Positions 44,901 through 58,100 of a stretch of 64,000 nucleotides of DNA are shown one piece after another. How positions within the stretch are numbered: the stretch's first letter is position 1; every line of letters starts with the position of its first letter. A program made the translations under genes and the position numbers. This stretch comes from Clusia tigrina (taxonomy: Eukaryota; Arthropoda; Insecta; Diptera; Clusiidae), in the NCBI GenBank assembly GCA_920105625.2, contig OV050031.1, positions 74,161,995-74,225,994 on the forward strand, in the 5' to 3' direction. The notes below the pieces were generated by a model, which saw nothing but the letters and a program-made list of their open reading frames with translations, was not told where the DNA came from and ran no database searches.

Positions 44901-47900
44901 GCTGACTGAGACGCCAACTGAGGCAGATAGGGGTAGATATAGGCATAGAGATGGCAGCAGACCCCACAAGCGACAGCGGCAGCGACTGAGTGGCCTACAG
45001 TGACGCCGACTGAGACGCCGACTGAGGCAGAGAGGGGTATATATAAGTATAGAGAAGGCAGCAGACCCCCCAATCGACAGCGGCAGCGACTGAGATGCAA
45101 ACAGAGACGCTGATTCAGGCTGCGACACCGAATTAGGCGCCGACTCAGACGCCGACTCAGACGCCGACTGAGGCAGATAAGAATAGATATAGGCATATTG
45201 AAGGCAGCAGACCCCCCAATCGACAGCGGCAGCGACTGAGAAGCCTACAGAGATGCTGACAGAGGCTGCGACGCCGAATGAAGCAGATAGGGGTAGATAT
45301 ATGCATAGAGAAGGCAGCAGCCCCCCCAAACGACAGCATCAGCGACTTAGACGCCTACAGCGACGCTCACAGAGGCTGCGACGCCGACTGAGGCAGATAC
45401 GGGTAGATATAGGCATAGCTAAGGCAGCAGACGCCCCCAATCGACAGCGGCAGCGACTGAGACGCCTACAGGGACGCTGCCAGAGATTGCGACGCCGACT
45501 GAGACGCCAACTGAGACGCCGACTGAAGCAGATAGATGTAGATCTATGCATAGAGAAGGCAGCAGACCCCCCAACCGACAGCGGCAGCGACTGAGACACC
45601 TACAGAGACCCTGACAGAGGCTGCGACGCTGACTGAGACGCCGACTGAGGCAGATAGGGGTAGATATAGGCAAAGAGAAGGCAGCAGACCCCCCAATCGA
45701 CAGCGGCAGCGACTGAAACGCCTACAGCGACGCTGACAGAGGCTGCGACGCCGACTGAGACGCCGACTGAGGCAGATAGGGGTAGATATAAGCATACAGA
45801 AGGCAGCAGACCCCCCAATCCAAAGCGGAAGAGGCTGAGACTCCTACAGAGACGCCTACTGAGACGCCTACAGAGACGCTGAAAGAGGCTGCGACGCATA
45901 CTGAGGCAGATAGGGCTAGATATAGGAATGGAGAAGGCAGCAGACCCCCAATCGACAGCGGCAGCGACTGAGTCTCCTACAGAGACGCTCACAGAGGCGG
46001 CGAAGCCGACAGAGACGCCGACTGAGGCACATAGGGGTAGATATAGGCACAGGGAATGCAGCAGACCCCCAATCGACCGCGGCAGCGACTGAGAAGCCTG
46101 CAGAGATGCTGACAGAGGCTGCGACGCCGACTGAGACGCTGACTGAAGCAGGTAGGGGTGGATATAAGCATACAGAAGGTAGCAGAACCCCAATCGACAG
46201 CGGCAGTGACTGAGACGCCTACAAAGACGCTGACAGAGGCTGCGACGCCGACTGAGGCAGATAGGGGTAGATATAGGCACAGAGAAGGCAGCAGACGCCC
46301 CCAATCGACAGCGGCAGCGACTGAAACGCCTACAGAGACGCTGCCAGAGGCTGCGACGCTGACTGAGACGCCGACTGAGGCAGATAGGGGTAGATATAGG
46401 CAAAGAGAAGGCAGCAGACCCCCCAATCGACAGCGGCAGCGACTGAGACGCCTACAGCGACGCTGACAGAGGCTGCGACGCCGACTGAGACGCCGACTGA
46501 GGCAGATAGGGGTAGATATAAGCATACAGAAGGCAGCAGACCCCCCAATCCAAAGCGGAAGAGGCTGAGACTCCTACAGAGACGCCTACTGAGACGCCTA
46601 CAGAGACGCTGAAAGAGGCTGCGACGCATACTGAGGCAGATAGGGCTAGATATAGGAATGGAGAAGGCAGCAGACCCCCCAATCGACAGCGGCAGCGACT
46701 GAGACGCCTACAGCGACGCTGACAGAGGCTGCGAAGCCGACTGAGACCCCGACTGAGGCAGATAGGGGTAGATATAGGCATAGAGAAGGCAGCAGAGCCC
46801 CCCAATCGACAGCGGTGGCGACTGAGAAGCCCACAGAGACGCCTAAAGAGACGCTGACAGAGGCTGCGACGTCGACTGAGACGACTACAGAGACGCTGAC
46901 AGAGGCTGCGACAACGTCTGAGTCGCCGACTGATGCATATAGGGGTGGATATAGGCATAGAGAAGGCAGCAGACCCCCTCAATCAACAGCTGTAGCGACT
47001 GAGACGCCTACAGAGACACTGATAGAGGCTAGGATGCCAATTGAGACGCCGACTGAGGCAGATAGGGGAAGTTATAGGCATAAAGAAGGCAGCAAACCCC
47101 CCAATCGACAGCTGCAGCGACTGAGAAGCCTACAGAGACGCCTAAAGAGACGCTGACAGAGGCTGCGACGTCGACTGAGACGACTACAGAGGCGCTGACA
47201 GAGGCTGCGACAACTTTTGAGTCGCCGACTGATGCATATGATGGTAGATACAGGAATAGAGAAGGCAGCAGACCCCCTCAATCAGCAGCGGCAGCGACTG
47301 TGATGCCTACAGAGACGCTGACAGAGGCTGCGACGCCGACTGAGACGCCGTCTGAGGATGATATGGGTAGATATAGGCATCGAGAAGGCAGGAGACCCCA
47401 CAATCGAAAGCGGCAGCGACTGAGAGGCCTACAGAGACGCCGACTGAGACGCCGACTGAGACGCCGACTGCGGAAGATAGGGGTATATATAAGCATAGAG
47501 AAGGCAGCAGACCCCCCAATCGACAGCGGCAGCGACTGAGATGCATACAGAGACGCAGATAGAGGCTGCGACACCGCATTAGACGCCGACTCAGACGCCG
47601 ACTCAGACGCCGACTCAGACGCCGACTCAGACCCCGACTGAGGCAGATAAGGGTAGATATAGGCATATTGAAGGCAGCAGACCCCCCATTGAAAGCGGCA
47701 GCGACTGAGAACCCTACAAAGATGCTGCAAGAGGCTGCGACGCCGACTAAAGCAGATAGGGGTAGATATATGCATAGAGAAGGCAGCAGACCCCCCAATC
47801 GACAGTGGCAGCGACTTCGACGCCTACAGCGACGCTGACAGAGGCTGCGACGCCGACTGAGGCAGATACGTGTAGATATAGGCATAGAGAAGGCAGCAGA

Positions 47901-48849
47901 CGCCCCCAATCGACAGCAGCAGCGACTGAGACGCCTACAGAGACGCTGACAGAGGTTGCGACGCCGACTGAGACGCCAACTGAGACGCCGACTGAAGCAG
48001 ATAGAGGTAGATCTATGCATAGAGATGGCAGCAGACCCCCCAATCGACAGCGGCGGCGATTGAGACACCAACAGAGACGCCTAAAGAGACGCTGATAGAG
48101 GCTGCGACGCCGACAGAGACGCCGACTGAGGCAGATAGGGGCAGATATAGGCATCGAGAAGGCAGCAGACCTCCGAATCGACAGCGGCGGCGATTGAGAC
48201 GCCTACAGAGACGCTGACAGCGGCTGCGACGCCGAGTGAGACGCCGACTGAGGCAGATAGGGGTAGATATAGGCATAGAGAAGGCAGCAGACGCCCCCAA
48301 TCGACAGCGGCAGCGACTGAGACGCCTACAGAGACGCTGACAGAGGTTGCGACGCCGACTGAGACGCCAACTGAGACGCCAACTGAAGCAGATAGAGGTA
48401 GATCTATGCATAGAGATGGCAGCAGACCCCCTAATCGACAGCGGCGGCGATTGAGACACCAACAGAGACGCCTAAAGAGACGCTGACAGCGGCTGCGACG
48501 CCGACTGAGATGCCGACTGAGGCAGCTAGGGGTAGATATAGGAATAGAGAACGCAGTATAGCCCCCCAATCGACAGCGGCAGCGACTGAGACGCCTACGG
48601 AGACGCTGACAGAGGCTGCGAAGCCGAATGAGACCCCGACTGAGGCAGATAGGGGTAGATATAGGCATAGAGAAGGTAAGCAGAGCCCCCAATCGACAGC
48701 GGTTGCGACTGAGAAGCCTACAGAGACACCTAAAGAGACGCTAACAGAGGCTGCAACGTCGACTGAGACGCCTACAGAGACGCTGACAGAGGCTGCGACA
48801 ACGTCTGAGTCGCCGACTGATGCATATAGGTGTAGATATAGGCATAGAG

Positions 48850-51800
48850 AAGGCAGCAGACCCCCTCAATCAACAGCTGTAGCGACTGAGACGCCTACAG
48901 AGACACTGATAGAGGCTAGGACGCCGACTGAGACGCCGACTGAGGCAGATAGGGGAAGTTATAGGCATAAAGACGGCAGCAAACCCCCCAATCGACAGCG
49001 GCAGCGACTGAGAAGCCTACAGAGACGCCTGAAGAGACGCTGACAGAGACTGCGACGTCGACTGATTCGACTACAGAGGCGCTGACAGAGGCTGCGACAA
49101 CTTCTGAGTCGCCGACTGATGCATATAGGAGTAGATACAGACATAGAGAAGGCAGCAGACCCCCTCAATCGTCAGCGGCAGCGACTGAGAGACCTACAGA
49201 CACCCTGACAGAGGCTGCGACACCGACTGAGACGCCGACTGAGGCAGATCGGGGTAGATATAGGCAAAGAGAAGGCAGCAGACCCCCCAATCGACAGCGG
49301 CAGCGACTGAGACGCCTACAGAGACGCTGACAGAGGCTGCGACGCCGACTGAGACGCCGACTGAGGCAGATAGGGGTAGATATAAGCATACAGAAGGCAG
49401 CAGACCCCCCAATCCAAAGCGGAAGAGACTGAGACTCCTACAGAGACGCCTACTGAGACGCCTACAGAGACGCTGAAAGAGGCTGCGACGCCTACTGGGG
49501 CAGATAGGGCTAGATATAGGAATTAAGAAAGCAGCAGACCCCCAATCGACAGCGGCAGCGACTGAGTCGCCTACAGAGACGCTCACAGAGGCGGCGAAGC
49601 CGAATGAGGCACATAGGGGTAGATATAGGCACAGAGAATGCAGCAGACCCCCAATCGACAGGGCAGCGTCTGAGAAGCCTGCAGATATGCTGACAGAGGC
49701 TGCGACGCCGACTGAGACGCCGACTGAGGCAGATAGGGGTAGATATAAACATACAGAAGGCAGCAGACCCCCCAATCGACAGCGGCAGCGACTGAGACGC
49801 CTACGGAGACGCTGACAGAGGCTGCGAAGCCGACTGAGACCCTGACTGAGGCAGATAGGGGTAGATATAGGCATAGAGAAGGCAGCAGAGTCCCCCAATG
49901 ACAGCGGTGGCGACTGAAAAGCCTACAGAGACTCCTAAAGAGACGCTGACAGAGGCTGCAACGTCGACTGAGACGATTACAGAGATGCTGACAGAGGCTG
50001 CGACAACGTCTGAGTCGCCGACTTATGCATATAGGGGTAGATATAGGCATAGAGAAGGCAGCAGACCCCCTCAATCAACAGCTGTAGCGACTGAGACGCC
50101 TACATAGACACTGATAGAGGCTAGGACGCCAATTGAGACGCCGACTGAGGCAGATAGAGGAAGTTATAGGCATAAAGAAGGCAGCAAACCCCCCAATCGA
50201 CAGCGGCAGCGACTGAGAAGCCTACAGAGACGCCTAAAGAGACGCTGACAGAGGCTGCGACGTCGACTGAGACGACTACAGAGGCGCTGACAGAGGCTGC
50301 GACAACGTCTGAGTCGCCGAATGATGCATATAGGGGTAGATACAGGCATAGAGATGGCAGAAGACCCCCTCAATCAACAGCGGCAGCGACTGAGATGCCT
50401 ACAGAGACGCTGACAGAGGCTGCGACGCCGACTGAGACGCCAACTGAGGCAGATATAAGTAGATATAGGCATCGAGATGGCAGGAAACCCCCCAATCGAA
50501 AGCGCCAGCAACTGAGACGCCTACAGAGACGGTGACAGAGACGCCGACTGAGGCAGATAGGGGTAGATATAGGCATAGAGAAGGCAGCAGACCCCACAAG
50601 CGACAGCGGCAGCGAATGAGAGGCCTACAGAGACACCGACTGAGACGCCGACTGAGACGCCGACTGAGGCAGATAGGGGTAGATATAAGCATACAGAAGG
50701 CAGCAGACCCCCCAATCCAAAGCGGAAGAGACTGAGACTCCTACAGAGACGCGTACTGAGACGCCTACAGAGACGCTGGAAGCGGCTGCGATGCCTTCTG
50801 AGGCAGATAGGGCTAGATATAGGAATGGAGAAGGCAGCAGACCCCCAATCGACAGCGGCAGCGACTGAGTCGCCTACAGAGACGCTCACAGAGGCGGCGA
50901 AGCCGACTGAGACGCCGACTGAGGCACATAGGGGTAGATATAGGCACAGAGAATGCAACAGACCAGCAATCGACCGCGGCAGCGACTGAGAAGCCTGCAG
51001 AGACGCTGACAGAGGCTGTGACGCCGACTGAAGCAGATAGGGGTAGATATCATACAGAAGGCAGCAGACCCCCAATCGACAGCGGCAGTGACTGAGACGC
51101 CAACAAAGACACTGACAGAGGCTGCGACGCCGACTGAGGCAGATAGGGGAAGTTATAGGCATAAAGACGGCAGCAAACCCCCCAATCGACAGCGGCAGCG
51201 ACTGAGAAGCCTACAGAGACGCCTGAAGAGACGCTGACAGAGACTGCGACGTCGACTGAGACGACTACCGAGGCGCTGACAGAGGCTGCGACAACGTCTG
51301 AGTCGCCGACTGATGCATATAGGAGGAGATACAGACATAGAGAAGGCAGCAGACCCCCTCAATCGTCAGCGGCAGCGACTGAGACACCTACAGAGACCCT
51401 GACAGAGGCTGCGACACCGACTGAGACGCCGACTGAGGCAGATAGGGGTAGATATAGGCAAAGAGAAGGCAGCAGACCCCCCAATCGACAGCGGCAGCGA
51501 CTGAGACGCCTACAGAGACGCTGACAGAGGCTGCGACGCCGACTGAGACGCCGACTGAGGCAGATAGGGGTAGATATAAGCATACAGAAGGCAGCAGACC
51601 CCCCAATCCAAAGCGGAAGAGACTGAGACTCCTACAGAGACGCCTACTGAGACGCCTACAGAGACGCTGAAAGAGGCTGCGACGCCTACTGGGGCAGATA
51701 GGGCTAGATATAGGAATTAAGAAAGCAGCAGACCCCCAATCGACAGCGGCAGCGACTGAGTCGCCTACAGAGACGCTCACAGAGGCGGCGAAGCCAAATG

Positions 51801-54800
51801 AGGCACAAGGGGGTAGATATAGGCACAGAGAATGCAGCAGACCCCCAATCGACAGGGCAGCGTCTGAGAAGCCTGCAGATATGCTGACAGAGGCTGCGAC
51901 GCCGACTGAGACGCCGACTGAGGCAGATAGGGGTAGATATAAACATACAGAAGGCAGCAGACCCCCAATCGACAGCGGCAGCGACTGAGTCGCCTACAGA
52001 GACGCTCATAGAGGCGGCGAAGCCAAATGAGGCACATAGGGGTAGATATAGGCACAGAGAAGGCAGCAGACCCCCTCAATCAACAGCTGTAGCGACTGAG
52101 ACGCCTACAGAGACACTGATAGAGGCTAGGACGCCGACTGAGACGCCGACTGAGGCAGATAGGGGAAGTTATAGGCATAAAGACGGCAGCAAACCCCCCA
52201 ATCGACAGCGGCAGCGACTGAGAAGCCTACAGAGACGCCTGAAGAGACGCTGACAGAGACTGCGACGTCGACTGAGACGACTACAGAGGCGCTGACAGAG
52301 GCTGCGACAACGTCTGAGTCGCCGACTGATGCATATAGGAGTAGATACAGACATAGAGAAGGCAGCAGACCCCCTCAATCGTCAGCGGCAGCGACTGAGA
52401 CACCTACAGACACCTTGACAGAGGCTGCGACACCGACTGAGACGCCGACTGAGGCAGATCGGGGTAGATATAGGCAAAGAGAAGGCAGCAGACCCCCCAA
52501 TCGACAGCGGCAGCGACTGAGACGCCTACAGAGACGCTGACAGAGGCTGCGACGCCGACTGAGACGCCGACTGAGGCAGATAGGGGTAGATATAAGCATA
52601 CAGAAGGCAGCAGACCCCCCAATCCAAAGCGGAAGAGACTGAGACTCCTACAGAGACGCCTACTGAGACGCCTACAGAGACGCTGAAAGAGGCTGCGACG
52701 CCTACTGGGGCAGATAGGGCTAGATATAGGAATTAAGAAAGCAGCAGACCCCCAATCGACAGCGGCAGCGACTGAGTCGCCTACAGAGACGCTCACAGAG
52801 GCGGCGAAGCCGAATGAGGCACATAGGGGTAGATATAGGCACAGAGAATGCAGCAGACCCCCAATCGACAGGACAGCGTCTGAGAAGCCTGCAGATATGC
52901 TGACAGAGGCTGCGACGCCGACTGAGACGCCGACTGAGGCAGATAGGGGTAGATATAAACATACAGAAGGCAGCAGACCCCCCAATCGACAGCGGCAGCG
53001 ACTGAGACGCCTACAGAGACGCTGACAGAGGCTGCGAAGCCGACTGAGACCCTGACTGAGGCAGATAGGGGTAGATATAGGCATAGAGAAGGCAGCAGAG
53101 TCCCCCAATGACAGCGGTGGCGACTGAAAAGCCTACAGAGACTCCTAAAGAGACGCTGACAGAGGCTGCAACGTCGACTGAGACGATTACAGAGATGCTG
53201 ACAGAGGCTGCGACAACGTCTGAGTCGCCGACTTATGCATATAGGGGTAGATATAGGCATAGAGAAGGCAGCAGACCCCCTCAATCAACAGCTGTAGCGA
53301 CTGAGACGCCTACATAGACACTGATAGAGGCTAGGACGCCAATTGAGACGCCGACTGAGGCAGATAGAGGAAGTTATAGGCATAAAGAAGGCAGCAAACC
53401 CCCCAATCGACAGCGGCAGCGACTGAGAAGCCTACAGAGACGCCTAAAGAGACGCTGACAGAGGCTGCGACGTCGACTGAGACGACTACAGAGGCGCTGA
53501 CAGAGGCTGCGACAACGTCTGAGTCGCCGAATGATGCATATAGGGGTAGATACAGGCATAGAGATGGCAGAAGACCCCCTCAATCAACAGCGGCAGCGAC
53601 TGAGATGCCTACAGAGACGCTGACAGAGGCTGCGACGCCGACTGAGACGCCAACTGAGGCAGATATAAGTAGATATAGGCATCGAGATTTCAGGAAACCC
53701 CCCAATCGAAAGCGCCAGCAACTGAGACGAATACAGAGACGGTGACAGAGACGCCGACTGAGGCAGATAGGGGTAGATATAGGCATAGAGAAGGCAGCAG
53801 ACCCCACAAGCGACAGCGGCAGCGAATGAGAGGCCTACAGAGACACCGACTGAGACGCCGACTGAGACGCCGACTGAGGCAGATAGGGGTAGATATAAGC
53901 ATACAGAAGGCAGCAGACCCCCCAATCCAAAGCGGAAGAGACTGAGACTCCTACAGAGACGCGTACTGAGACGCCTACAGAGACGCTGGAAGCGGCTGCG
54001 ATGCCTTCTGAGGCAGATAGGGCTAGATATAGGAATGGAGAAGGCAGCAGACCCCCAATCGACAGCGGCAGCGACTGAGTCGCCTACAGAGACGCTCACA
54101 GAGGCGGCGAAGCCGACTGAGACGCCGACTGAGGCACATAGGGGTAGATATAGGCACAGAGAATGCAACAGACCAGCAATCGACCGCGGCAGCGACTGAG
54201 AAGCCTGCAGAGACGCTGACAGAGGCTGTGACGCCGACTGAAGCAGATAGGGGTAGATATAATCATACAGAAGGCAGCAGACCCCCAATCGACAGCGGCA
54301 GTGACTGAGACGCCAACAAAGACACTGACAGAGGCTGCGACGCCGACTGAGGCAGATAGGGGAAGTTATAGGCATAAAGACGGCAGCAAACCCCCCAATC
54401 GACAGCGGCAGCGACTGAGAAGCCTACAGAGACGCCTGAAGAGACGCTGACAGAGACTGCGACGTCGACTGAGACGACTACAGAGGCGCTGACAGAGGCT
54501 GCGACAACGTCTGAGTCGCCGACTGATGCATATAGGAGGAGATACAGACATAGAGAAGGCAGCAGACCCCCTCAATCGTCAGCGGCAGCGACTGAGACAC
54601 CTACAGAGACCCTGACAGAGGCTGCGACACCGACTGAGACGCCGACTGAGGCAGATAGGGGTAGATATAGGCAAAGAGAAGGCAGCAGACCCCCCAATCG
54701 ACAGCGGCAGCGACTGAGACGCCTACAGAGACGCTGACAGAGGCTGCGACGCCGACTGAGACGCCGACTGAGGCAGATAGGGGTAGATATAAGCATACAG

Positions 54801-55172
54801 AAGGCAGCAGACCCCCCAATCCAAAGCGGAAGAGACTGAGACTCCTACAGAGACGCCTACTGAGACGCCTACAGAGACGCTGAAAGAGGCTGCGACGCCT
54901 ACTGGGGCAGATAGGGCTAGATATAGGAATGAAGAAAGCAGCAGACCCCCAATCGACAGCGGCAGCGACTGAGTCGCCTACAGAGACGCTCACAGAGGCG
55001 GCGAAGCCAAATGAGGCACATAGGGGTAGATATAGGCACAGAGAATGCAGCAGACCCCCAATCGACAGGGCAGCGTCTGAGAAGCCTGCAGATATGCTGA
55101 CAGAGGCTGCGACGCCGACTGAGACGCCGACTGAGGCAGATAGGGGTAGATATAAACATACAGAAGGCAGCA
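48850..55172. repeat. Tandem higher-order repeat, about 3.21-kb unit
   Basis: Block 48850-52060 is repeated at 52060-55172. Landmarks: CCCCCTCAAT at 48861 and 52071 are 3,210 bases apart, and the same offset holds through about 51050/54260, where a 3-bp indel makes it 3,213. Copies are nearly identical by eye, differing mostly by single bases, plus the unusual dinucleotide changes at 53689 and 53730. Confidence 0.88.
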
Positions 55173-58100
55173 GACCCCCCAATCGACAGCGGCAGCGACT
55201 AAGACGCCTACGGAGACGCTGACAGAGGCTGCGAAGCCGACTGAGACACTGACTGAGGCAGATAGGGGTAGATATAGGCATAGAGAAGGCAGCAGAGTCC
55301 CCCAATGACAGCGGTGGCGACTGAAAAGCCTACAGAGACTCCTAAAGAGACGCTGACAGAGGCTGCAACGTCGACTGAGACGATTACAGAGATGCTGACA
55401 GAGGCTGCGACAACGTCTGAGTCGCCGACTGATGCATATAGGGGTAGATATAGGCATAGAGAAGGCAGCAGACCCCCTCAATCAACAGCTGTAGCGACTG
55501 AGACGCCTACATAGACACTGATAGAGGCTAGGACGCCAATTGAGACGCCGACTGAGGCAGATAGAGGAAGTTATAGGCATAAAGAAGGCAGCAAACCCCC
55601 CAATCGACAGCGGCAGCGACTGAGAAGCCTACAGAGACGCCTAAAGAGACGCTGACAGAGGCTGCGACGTCGACTGAGACGACTACAGAGGCGCTGACAG
55701 AGGCTGCGACAACGTCTGAGTCGCCGAATGATGCATATAGGGGTAGATACAGGCATAGAGATGGCAGAAGACCCCCTCAATCAACAGCGGCAGCGACTGA
55801 GATGCCTACAGAGACGCTGACAGAGGCTGCGACGCCGACTGAGACGCCAACTGAGGCAGATATAAGTGGATATAGGCATCGAGAAGGCAGGAAACCCCCC
55901 AATCGAAAGCGCCAGCAACTGAGACGCCTACAGAGACGCTGACAGAGACGCCGACTGAGGCAGATAGGGGTAGATATAGGCATAGAGAAGGCAGCAGACC
56001 CCACAAGCGACAGCGGCAGCGAATGAGAGGCCTACAGAGACACCGACTGAGACGCCGACTGAGACGCCGACTGAGGCAGATAGGGGTAGATATAAGCATA
56101 CAGAAGGCAGCAGACCCCCCAATCCAAAGCGGAAGAGACTGAGACTCCTACAGAGACGCGTACTGAGACGCCTACAGAGACGCTGGAAGCGGCTGCGACG
56201 CCTTCTGAGGCAGATAGGGCTAGATATAGGAATATAAGCATAGAGAAGGCAGCAGACCCCCCAATCGACAGCGGCAGCGACTGAGATGCATACAGAGACG
56301 CTGACAGAGGTTGCGACGCCGACTGAGACGGCGACTGAGACGCCAACTGAGACGCCGACTGAAGCAGATAGAGGTAGATCTATGCATAGAGATGACAGCA
56401 GACCCCCCAATCGACAGCGGCAGCGACTGAGACACCTACAGAGACCCTGACAGAGGCTGCGACGCCGACTGAGGCAGATAGGGGTAGATATATGCATAGA
56501 GAAGGCAGCAGACCCCCCAATCAACAGTGGCAGCGACTTAGACGCCTACAGCGACGCTGACAGAGGCTGCGACGCCGTCTGAGGCAGATACGGGCAGATA
56601 TACGCATAGAGAAGGCAGCAGACGCCCCCAATCGACAGCGGCAGCGATTTAGACGCCTACAGAGACGCTGACAGAGGTTGCGACGCCGACTGAGACGCCA
56701 ACTGAGACGCCGACTGAGGCACATAGGGGTAGATATAGGCACAGAGAATGCAGCAGACCCCCAATCGACCGCGGAAGCTACTGAGAAGCCTGCAGAGACG
56801 CTGACAGAGGCTGCGACGCCGACTGAGACGCCGACTGAAGCAGATAGGGGTAGATATACGCATACAGAATGCAGCAGACCCCCCAATCGATAGTGGCAGA
56901 GACTGAGACACCAACAGAGACGCCTAAAGAGACGCTGACAGAGGCTGCCACGCCGACTGAGACGCCGACTGAGACGCCGACTGAGGCAGATAGGGGCAGA
57001 TATAGGCATCGAGAAGGCAGCAGACCCCCCAATCGACAGCGGCGGCGATTGAGACGCCTACAGAGACGCTGACAGCGGCTGCGACGCCGAGAGAGACGCC
57101 GGCTGAAGCAGATAGGGGTAGATATAGGCAAGAGAAGGCAGCAGACCCCCAATCGACAGCGGCAGTGACTGAGACGCCTACAAAGACGCTGACAGAGGCT
57201 GCGACGCCGACTGAGGCAGATAGGGGTATATATAAGCACAGACTAGGCAGCAGATCCCCGAAATCGACAGCGGCAGCGACTGAAATGCCTACAGAGACCC
57301 TGACAGCGGCTGCGACGCCGACTGAGACGCCGACTGAGGCAGATAGGGGTAGATATAGGCAAAGAGAAAGCAGCAGACCCCCCCAATCGACAGCGGCGGC
57401 GATTGAGACGCCTACAGAGACGCCTAAAGAGACGCTGACAGAGGCTGCGACGTCGACTGAGACGCCTACAGACACGCTGACAGAGACGCCGACTGAGGCA
57501 GATAGGGGTAGATATAGGCATAGAGAAGGCAGCAGACCCCACATGCGACAGCGGCAGCGACTGAGAGGCCTACAGAGACGCCGACTGAGACGCCGACTGA
57601 GGCAGATAGGGGTATATATAAGCATAGAGAAGGCAGCAGACCCCATATCGACAGCGGCAGCGACTGAGATGCATACAGAGACGCTGATAGAGGCTGCGAC
57701 ACCGAATTAGACGACGACTCAGACGCCGACTCAGACCCCGACTGAGGCAGATAAGGGTAGATATAGGCATATTGAAGGCAGCAGACCCCCCCCCCCCCCA
57801 ATCGACAGCGGCAGCGACTGAGAAGCCTACAAAGATGCTGACAGACGCTGCGACGCCGACTGAATCAGATAGGGGTAGATATATGCATAGAGAAGGCAGC
57901 AGACCCCCCAATCGACAGTGGCAGCGACTTAGACGCCTACAGCGACGCTGAAAGAGGCTGCGACGCCGACTGAGGCAGATAGGGGTAGATCTTAGCATAG
58001 AGATGGCAGCAGACCCCCCAATCGACAGTGGCAGCGACTTAGACGCCTACAGCGACGCTGAAAGAGACTGCGACGTCGACTGAGATGACTACAGAGGCGC

